Assembly (NCBI GenBank): GCA_933207985.1
Contig: OW240916.1
Span: 132,361,371 to 132,425,370, forward strand
Length of the DNA stretch: 64,000 nucleotides
Direction: 5' to 3'
Source of the DNA: Pelobates cultripes
Taxonomy: Eukaryota > Chordata > Amphibia > Anura > Pelobatidae
Part shown: one piece after another, positions 56,538 through 64,000 of the stretch
How positions within the stretch are numbered: position 1 is the stretch's first letter
How the letters are laid out: every line of letters begins with the position of its first letter
The notes under the pieces: model-generated
Told to the model about the DNA's origin: nothing
Database searches by the model: none
What the model saw: only the letters and a program-made list of their open reading frames with translations
Program-made: the position numbers and the translations under genes

Positions 56538-57735
56538 ATGGATTAATTTGGGAGTAGTAGTAGATGGAATAAAAATTAGGAGATAAAAAATAAGATAATA
56601 AGAAGAAGAAGAAGAAGAAATAATATATATATTATTAATTAAAAGCCAGGAAAGATGTATGAATAAAATGTTGTAAAACCTTTATTATATCCTGTTGAGT
56701 CCTTTATTATATCAGATAAAAAAAAAAAATTCCATGGCACAGCCCTTACTTATCTTTAACTTTTGTATTTTCCTAAAGGGTTGAGAGGAATCCCCTTTTT
56801 AGGGTTGCTGTCTTATTGTTCATTTTCTGTTTTATCAAGCGCTGACCCATTTGTGTATTCTTCCAATGTTCTATGTTACACCTCTCCAGTGAATGAACCA
56901 CAGTGGCAGTGATGAAGTGACCACAGAAGGCCCCAGTGTACTGTACTTTCCAGTGACCGCTATATAAACTACCTACCACCAAGTAACGTACCTGTTGCAG
57001 CCTTTAGGGCCAAAATGTTTGAGATGATAGTGTAACGGATCACCTGGCACTCCGACTGGGTACCTCCGTTGAAGGATGCTCCTAGCGCATCCTGAGGGCT
57101 CCAAGCACTCCAGCTGACACCATAACCACCGTAGACTCCTTCAGAGAGCAAGACAGGAACATGCTCTTACAAGAGCCTAGTAGTGATATAGCAAGGGAGT
57201 ATGACTAGCATAGCAATCCCTTGTAGCAGATTCCCCCAATAAGAGACGGCACTCCAAATTGAGGGTGAAGTAGAACTGAAACTTTAATCTAACACTCTGC
57301 TTTTATGCGCATTTTACACACATAGTACCGCCCACAAGGTTTTGAAGTACAACCAATCAATACGTACAATACACTCAGACACCCCCACACAAAATCCTCC
57401 CCTCTGCCTGTGATACAATTTCCTTAGACAATGGGTTAATGTAATTATCACAGGCAGAGAAATACATTTTTTACACATGTACTATAACTTTAAAAATATA
57501 CAGTCAATCTTCATAAAAATTACATATCATTCAGCACACTTTAATTATAAACATAGTCGAAATTCAGCCAATTCCATCCAGGGGTTAAAAAGTTATGTGG
57601 AGGTCCCTTTATGACCGACTTGATTTGGGCTGTGCGGTCGGTCTATTTCACACAAAAAAAATGCGTTTGAATCGCCGAATGGGACTTAGTCTCTGTGGCT
57701 GAAAAATCAGTGTAGGAGAAGGTAAGGGTCAGCGG

Positions 57736-58727
57736 CAGGGCTGGACTGGGAGAAAAATTCGGCCTGGGCATTTTTTTATCACAGCGGCACACTAAGAAGG
57801 GGGCATGGGCAGAGAGGGTGTGTTTCGTCATCACCAATGACAAACACGTCCCCTCTCAAAGTGAGCATGTTGGTTCAATGCTCTTCCAGGGCAGACCATG
57901 CGCAGAACTCTGCTAAAGAGCTCTAGCATGAGGAAAAAAAAGCCCTGTATTTGTTCTGCACAGTGTAAGAAAATTTAATAACATGCTTGCACTGTGTTTC
58001 CTTGCAACTTGTCTCTGGTGTCTCTATAAATAGATACCAGAAGACAAAAGGGCCAGGAAAGAGTATTGTGCATGTGTTTGGAGCCTGCTTGTGGGATTGC
58101 GTGTGTGAACTGATTGTGGTGTGGTATTGTGTAATAAGGTCGATTTTAGTCGTGTTGTGTTTTTGGTGTAATGCATATGTGGCTAGGGGCTGTAGAGAAT
58201 GTGTGTATAGGGTTTGTAGTAAGTGTGTGCATACAGGCTATAGTGTGTGTGTGTGTGTGTGTGTGTATAGGTGATGTAGTGTTTGTAGGGGTTGTAGAGA
58301 GTGTGTGTTTAGGGGTGTAGTATGTGTTTATTTACAATGAATCTAGTGTGTAGGTGGTGCAGCGTGTGTGTATACAGGAGTCTAGTGTGTGTTTGAAGGA
58401 CCCAGAATGTGTAGGAGATCTAGTGAGTGTATGTATATAAGGATTCAGAGTGTATAAAGGGATCCAGAGTGTGTATTTTAGGAATGTAGTGTGTGTGTGT
58501 GTGTGTGTGTGTGTGTAGGTGGTGCAGCGTGTGTGTATACAGGAGTCTAGTGTGTGTTTGAAGGACCCAGAATGTGTAGGAGATCTAGTGAGTGTGTGTA
58601 TATAAGGATTCAGAGTGTATAAAGGGATCCAGAGTTGGGTAAGGGATCTAGTGTGTGTCTGGAACATAATGTGTTTAGGAGTGCAGTATGTGTGTGAGGG
58701 GTGCTGTAGTGTGTGTATGTATGTATG

Positions 58728-58769
<42 letters not shown>

Positions 58770-59489
58770 GTAAATATGTTCGTAAGTATTGTGTGTGTGT
58801 GTTTGGTGCAGTGTGTATGTGTGAGGGGTGCAGTGGGTGTCTGTGAGGGATATAGTGTGTATGTGAAGGGTGCAGTATATGTGTGTGATGGATGCTGTGT
58901 TTGAGTGGTGAGATGTGGGGGCTGTGTGTGATGTGTGTGTGTGTGTGGGTACTGTGTGTGAGGGTGCTGTTTATGATGTGTGTAAGGGTGCTGTATGTGA
59001 TGGCTGTGAGGGTGCTGTGTGTGATGGGTGTGAGGGTGCTGGGTGTAAGAGTGCTGTGTGTGATGTGTGTGAGAGTGCTGTGTGTGATGGGTGTGAGAGT
59101 GCTGTGGTTGAATGTTAGAAGGGATTGTGTGTGTGTGTGTGTGGGGTAGTAAAAAATAAAATAAGCAGGTACCTGGGAGAGAGTGGTAGGGGGCCGGTAC
59201 TCGCAGTTGCACTCCATCCCTGGTGGTCCAGTGGTGAGTGAACTCTAGCCTGCCATGGCAACGCTCCGGATATCGCGAGAGGAGCCCGGTGGAGCTGTAA
59301 GATAGAGCCCTGCCAGGTCCTCTCCCTCCCCAGCCGCAGGTCTGTCCAAGTGGGCCGGTGAGAGAGAGCTTTGATCTCCCCATCGGCCCTCAATGGAATA
59401 CAGCGGGGCCGGCGCTCTGATAGTGCCGGCCCTGCATAGACCGGCAGGGGAGATCCTGTGACCATGGCCACCGCGACCCACCGGGCCTG
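57736..59489. mobile_element. Nested hAT element with TSD GTCAGCGG
   Basis: It starts CAGGGCTGGACTGGG and ends ACCCACCGGGCCTG, so both ends show hAT-like CAGG...CCTG. Exact 8-bp duplications GTCAGCGG flank it (57728-57735 and 59490-59497). It is 1,754 bp with no transposase. The interior is TG-rich and has a tandem duplication of about 168 bp (about 58345-58510 and 58512-58640), a (TA)n run at 58735-58767, and a GC-rich right third related to the hAT at 10205. The related LTR at 18.8 kb keeps the uninterrupted target. Confidence 0.85.
58230..59145. repeat. TG-rich minisatellite inside the hAT
   Basis: Units such as GTGTGAGGGTGCTGTGTGTG (58940-59110), GTGCAGTGTGTATGTGTGAG and pure GT runs. 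Frames across it on both strands are artefacts. Confidence 0.9.
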
Positions 59490-59930
59490 GTCAGCGGTGT
59501 TCATGGAACCGTGTAGCTGATTTCAGTTCCATTAATTTGGCTCCACACACCGCTGACCGCATTTGAATGAAAAAAGATGGCGCCGCCATGTGTTCGTTTG
59601 CAGATATGAAGACCCAACCAGCGGTCGGCAATTTACCTACAGCAGGCTCCCAGCCCCAGAGGCGAATTGCCTGCACACTTCCACTTCTGGGTGGTCCGCC
59701 TGTACAGTGGATGGCTCGGTAAGCTCCTATTACCGAACCACAAGGGGAAAAGCCATGTAAAAGTATTTTAAAGGTCTGGGGACATAGTCTTAAAGGGGCA
59801 TTGTTCCCAAAAGTCACAATATGTCCCCAGATGGTTCTTAAAGGGCCACACACCCCCGGGACATAGTCGCAGAGCAGGAGGCTGACAATTCTCCAATGCC
59901 CAGTGGCGAGGTCAGTTTCGCCACAGATAG

Positions 59931-60520
59931 GTTGCAAGTTTTTTTGTTGTGATTTATATTTTGTAAAGTAGCGGGTTCAGAGATGTTTAGTTAATGTTTT
60001 GGGGGGTTTCTGTATTGGACTCTCTGTGCCTGGTAGATGACAGTTACCTCCCAGACATAAAAACGCCAGGATGGCATCAGCTATGTACTGAATGGAACCC
60101 CCTTGCTGGGGGTCTATGTATAAAAGGTTGCATTATGTGTTATAGGGTGTTATTCTCCCCAGCATTATGTGTCATCTGATAATTGGGGAAAGGGGCTATA
60201 AATACTGAAAGGCTCTTCTTCCAGCTAAGCAGGAATTCCAGCAGAGATATCCAGTTGGTATATAGGAGCTCCAATACAGCAGACAACACTAGAAAAATAT
60301 GCAGGCTTCATATCTTCCCTTTTCAAAAGAATGAATGGCAGGTGTCCCCTGTCCCCTCCCCTCTTCATACACTCACTGTGACCCCCAGACGATATCCTCC
60401 TGACAATAGTTAATATGCACACCTTATTACCATGTTTACTTGACCACAAAGGCAGTTACCAGACTATACAGACTATAGCACATACTACAAGCATAACCAA
60501 TCCAAAAAGCAGACACTCCC
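59931..60520. other. No gene recognised
   Basis: Moderate GC, short frames only, no TE termini recognised. Confidence 0.35.
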
Positions 60521-61490
60521 TGTGACGGACCGCCTGGCATCCCGACTGGGTGCCTTTGTCAATCGATGCTCCTAGTGCTCACTGAGGACTCCAAGCACTC
60601 CACCAGACACCATAAGCACTGTAGACCCCACGAACTGCCGCAGACTGGTTGGGGTCTCGCCGTCCTCTACCCACCCCGGACCCAAGACCAGGATCCAGCT
60701 TCCAGTGGGTGAACCTCTCCTCCAAGAGAGTATAGCAGGTCTGGCTGTGTAGCTCTTAAAAGAGCTAGTGATTATAGCCAGTATAGTAATCCAAAAAGCA
60801 ATCCCAGGAGCAGGGATTATAGCTGGTGTAGCAGTTCCCTACAACAAGAGACGAGACTCAGTGTTGAGGGTAAAAGTAAGACTGGTTTAATGGTAGCCAC
60901 ATTGGCCTTTTATTCAAGTTCCCATGCAAGGGTGACACCCACATGGACCTTGTTGGGGACAGGGACACAAACTGACAAACCAATAAGAACAATGATTAAA
61001 TGCATGACACTCCCATATACAATACAATAAGTCTTCCCCTTTAGTTAGGAGATAGTTGAGTCAAGCACTATACTAAACTCAATTATCTCCAAACACAAAA
61101 CACACACATTTCTAAAAAGTCCCAAAAGTACCCCAAAACACATAATATCCCCACAAATGTTACATCCCCTGATAGCCCTGATCTGGGTGACCAACATATC
61201 CAACAATCACTCAGATCAGTTCAGGGGTTCAAAAATTGTATGGAAGTCATATATCCTATAGCTATACCTGAAAATAGTTCCATAGAATCACGGTTAAGTG
61301 CCGGTGGAGGACCGACCGGGAACCGCAAGGTTTTCATGCTGAAAATAGTTCCAGGACATTTGCGGCTAAGTACCCCTGAAGTCTATTCGCGGTTTTGGTC
61401 CAATACGAACAAGATGGCCACCACCACGTGGTCGAAGGGCACTTCGAATAGCTTTGGGAGTTGTGGGGATATTTATGGGATAATAATAGT
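60521..61490 (-). mobile_element. Truncated LTR, same subfamily as 45601-46525
   Basis: It begins TGTGACGGACCGCCTGGCAT and follows the 45601 copy closely (CTCTTAAAAGAGCTAGTGAT, GGGTGACACCCAC, CCTGATAGCCCTGATCTGGG, GGAGGACCGACCGGGAACCG, AGTCCCCCTGAAGTC-like block). Similarity ends near 61470-61490 before the CGCCACA terminus. Right end lost, so no TSD. Confidence 0.75.
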
Positions 61491-62350
61491 AAACAGTGAG
61501 AATTGCCCACTAATTCAATTCTCAGATCCCAAAGAACGTTTATCGTGTTAAGTGGAAAGTATTTCATATAAATAATCACAATGTATAAAAATAGATTTTT
61601 ATTTATAATGACAAATTAATAATATTATTATGCAACATGCATGACAATAATCAATGAATATTCAGTATAAAATGATATGCAATACAAAGGAACGGGTATT
61701 ACGTTTCAATGGCTATTACAGCATTTTCTGTCAAGACTTTATAATTTATGACTATGCTTACACAGACATAGTGAAACTTTTCACAGCGAAGAACAGAATT
61801 CCTCAGAGTGCAGCGTAAGGTCGTAAAGTTTAGCTGACAGTTAGAATAACCCTTTCAATGCTGGCTAGATCTCCTAGGTAGTTAAGATCTATTCTTATGT
61901 AATTTTTAAATAAAATAACATTTAACCCAGTTCATTAGTCATTTCCTGAAATCATCCAATAAGAGAATCTACCATATTATATAAGCAGATTTTTAATTTG
62001 TCTAAAAGATATCTATCTTAATTTAGAGCAAATCAATACACCTGGATAAAAACAACGGTATGCTAACACGTGATAATATCACATCAATATATAATTATTC
62101 TTAATTCCACCTGCAGAATAGAATGTTTATAACTATATATTCTTAGTTAACTAAGATTTCTTAATATGGAAATCTGACCGTGCTTTATCCAGTCATATAT
62201 AATGCTATTAATACATTTTAATTAATTTAATTTAATTAAATTAAACCAGTATAATTACCAGTTGAGTAGATATTTCATCCGATTGGTAGTCTCAGGAACT
62301 TATTTGGATGTCTCTCTGCATGGAGGTTGGAGTCCCCAAACTTCCAATTC
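61491..62350. other. AT-rich sequence before the gap
   Basis: No coding motif. Contains an ATTTAATTTAATTAAATT palindrome near 62220-62240. Confidence 0.4.
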
Positions 62351-62450
62351 NNNNNNNNNNNNNNNNNNNNNNNNNNNNNNNNNNNNNNNNNNNNNNNNNN
62401 NNNNNNNNNNNNNNNNNNNNNNNNNNNNNNNNNNNNNNNNNNNNNNNNNN
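62351..62450. other. Assembly gap (100 N)
   Basis: Exactly 100 N, the usual placeholder for a gap of unknown size. Confidence 1.
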
Positions 62451-63527
62451 AAAAAAATGCGTTTGAATCGCCGAATGGGACTTAGTCTCTGTGGCTGAAA
62501 AATCAGTGTAGGAGAAGGTAAGGGTCAGCGGCAGGGCTGGACTGGGAGAAAAATTCGGCCTGGGCATTTTTTTATCACAGCGGCACACTAAGAAGGGGGC
62601 ATGGGCAGAGAGGGTGTGTTTCGTCATCACCAATGACAAACACGTCCCCTCTCAAAGTGAGCATGTTGGTTCAATGCTCTTCCAGGGCAGACCATGCGCA
62701 GAACTCTGCTAAAGAGCTCTAGCATGAGGAAAAAAAAGCCCTGTATTTGTTCTGCACAGTGTAAGAAAATTTAATAACATGCTTGCACTGTGTTTCCTTG
62801 CAACTTGTCTCTGGTGTCTCTATAAATAGATACCAGAAGACAAAAGGGCCAGGAAAGAGTATTGTGCATGTGTTTGGAGCCTGCTTGTGGGATTGCGTGT
62901 GTGAACTGATTGTGGTGTGGTATTGTGTAATAAGGTCGATTTTAGTCGTGTTGTGTTTTTGGTGTAATGCATATGTGGCTAGGGGCTGTAGAGAATGTGT
63001 GTATAGGGTTTGTAGTAAGTGTGTGCATACAGGCTATAGTGTGTGTGTGTGTGTGTGTGTGTATAGGTGATGTAGTGTTTGTAGGGGTTGTAGAGAGTGT
63101 GTGTTTAGGGGTGTAGTATGTGTTTATTTACAATGAATCTAGTGTGTAGGTGGTGCAGCGTGTGTGTATACAGGAGTCTAGTGTGTGTTTGAAGGACCCA
63201 GAATGTGTAGGAGATCTAGTGAGTGTATGTATATAAGGATTCAGAGTGTATAAAGGGATCCAGAGTGTGTATTTTAGGAATGTAGTGTGTGTGTGTGTGT
63301 GTGTGTGTGTGTAGGTGGTGCAGCGTGTGTGTATACAGGAGTCTAGTGTGTGTTTGAAGGACCCAGAATGTGTAGGAGATCTAGTGAGTGTGTGTATATA
63401 AGGATTCAGAGTGTATAAAGGGATCCAGAGTTGGGTAAGGGATCTAGTGTGTGTCTGGAACATAATGTGTTTAGGAGTGCAGTATGTGTGTGAGGGGTGC
63501 TGTAGTGTGTGTATGTATGTATGTATG

Positions 63528-63566
<39 letters not shown>

Positions 63567-64000
63567 AATATGTTCGTAAGTATTGTGTGTGTGTGTTTGG
63601 TGCAGTGTGTATGTGTGAGGGGTGCAGTGGGTGTCTGTGAGGGATATAGTGTGTATGTGAAGGGTGCAGTATATGTGTGTGATGGATGCTGTGTTTGAGT
63701 GGTGAGATGTGGGGGCTGTGTGTGATGTGTGTGTGTGTGTGTGTGGGTGCTGTGTGTGAGGGTGCTGTTTATGATGTGTGTAAGGGTGCTGTATGTGATG
63801 GCTGTGAGGGTGCTGTGTGTGATGGGTGTGAGGGTGCTGGGTGTAAGAGTGCTGTGTGTGATGTGTGTGAGAGTGCTGTGTGTGATGGGTGTGAGAGTGC
63901 TGTGGTTGAATGTTAGAAGGGATTGTGTGTGTGTGTGTGTGGGGTAGTAAAAAATAAAATAAGCAGGTACCTGGGAGAGAGTGGTAGGGGGCCGGTACTC
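62451..64000. repeat. Second copy of 57655-59202
   Basis: Nearly identical to 57655-59202 at a constant offset of 4796, changing only at the (TA)n run and one GT run. It includes 81 bp of LTR and the GTCAGCGG repeat before the hAT end, so it is a copy of the locus rather than a new hAT insertion. It runs to the window end. Confidence 0.95.

Larger units (their letters stand above)
55880..56770 (-). mobile_element. PLE-derived terminal-region remnant
   Basis: Two minus-strand copies of the two-hairpin module occur here (56277-56342 and 56472-56537). The edges carry inverted copies of each other: AAGACAAGTAAGGGCTGC near 55920 and GCACAGCCCTTACTTATCTT near 56735. There is also a direct duplication of about 59 bp (55913-55971 and 55972-56022, AGGGCTGCACCACATGAAC unit). 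No coding sequence, so probably pLTRs of a deleted PLE. Confidence 0.5.
57031..59925 (-). mobile_element. Solo LTR with TSD GATAG, split by a nested hAT
   Basis: It begins TGTAACGGATCACC and ends GTTTCGCCACA, and is flanked by exact GATAG duplications (57026-57030 and 59926-59930). Removing the hAT and one TSD copy leaves about 1.13 kb. The natural direction is probably minus (TGTGGCGAAACTGACC to CCGTTACA). It contains tandem CCCTTTAAG blocks near its 5' side. It aligns with the truncated copy at 18259-19239. Confidence 0.85.

Noticed and set aside
62262..62639. Frames running across the N gap
   Set aside because: The gap contents are unknown, so the frames have no meaning.

Overview
The window has the character of an amphibian, most likely frog, nuclear genome: AT-rich, no recognisable host gene or exon, and packed with transposable elements typical of anurans. 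These include TTAA-flanked T2-type MITEs, several hAT families, L1/Tx1-like LINEs, a DIRS tyrosine-recombinase retroelement, Neptune-type Penelope-like elements (PLEs), a Tc1 relic, Gypsy-type solo LTRs and a Ty3/Gypsy fragment. The taxon is inferred from repeat content alone. I found no evidence of a cellular protein-coding gene. The only substantially intact long reading frame is a 398-codon L1 ORF1.

Layout. 1-7.7 kb: decayed hAT transposase (minus), an L1 ORF1 relic, a T2-like MITE and two foldback repeats. 7.7-9.76 kb: an L1-derived insertion with matching target-site duplications that carries an intact ORF1 and no ORF2. 10.2-11.6 kb: a 1.38-kb hAT element with exact 8-bp TSDs. 12.6-13.1 kb: a solo LTR with a 5-bp TSD. 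16.7-25.3 kb: three L1 ORF2 relics, a long-LTR fragment, several MITEs and a permuted duplication on either side of the largest L1. 27.8-32.7 kb: a 4.9-kb hAT composite (8-bp TSD) holding two different tandem arrays, a transposase remnant and a captured piece of Ty3/Gypsy pol whose integrase end precedes the reverse transcriptase (Gmr1-like order). 36.0-40.3 kb: a broken DIRS element on the minus strand, its gag split by a tRNA-Arg(CCT)-derived SINE. 42.2-45.3 kb: a minisatellite, a Tc1 relic, a 407-bp insertion with 14-bp direct repeats and a young T2 MITE. 45.6-55.8 kb: two PLE copies whose 3' sides face each other across a 1.3-kb TG-rich minisatellite. One is split by a solo LTR; the other is about 5.9 kb with inverted pLTRs and the order N-terminal ORF, RT, GIY-YIG. 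57.0-61.5 kb: two more LTRs of the same superfamily, one a solo LTR with a hAT element nested inside it. A 100-base gap (62351-62450) is followed to the window end by a near-identical second copy of 57655-59202, best explained as allelic or assembly duplication.

The most unusual signal is a two-hairpin module that recurs in PLE terminal regions (48.05, 48.24, 55.19, 56.28 and 56.49 kb). The stems change sequence while staying paired, and in four copies a GTGAGT/GTAAGT splice-donor-like hexamer follows. I do not recognise it as a named RNA family. Other points of interest are the ORF1-only L1, the composite hAT with captured gypsy pol, and degenerate hammerhead-like motifs in the PLE termini. 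All calls are from reading the sequence; no database search was possible.
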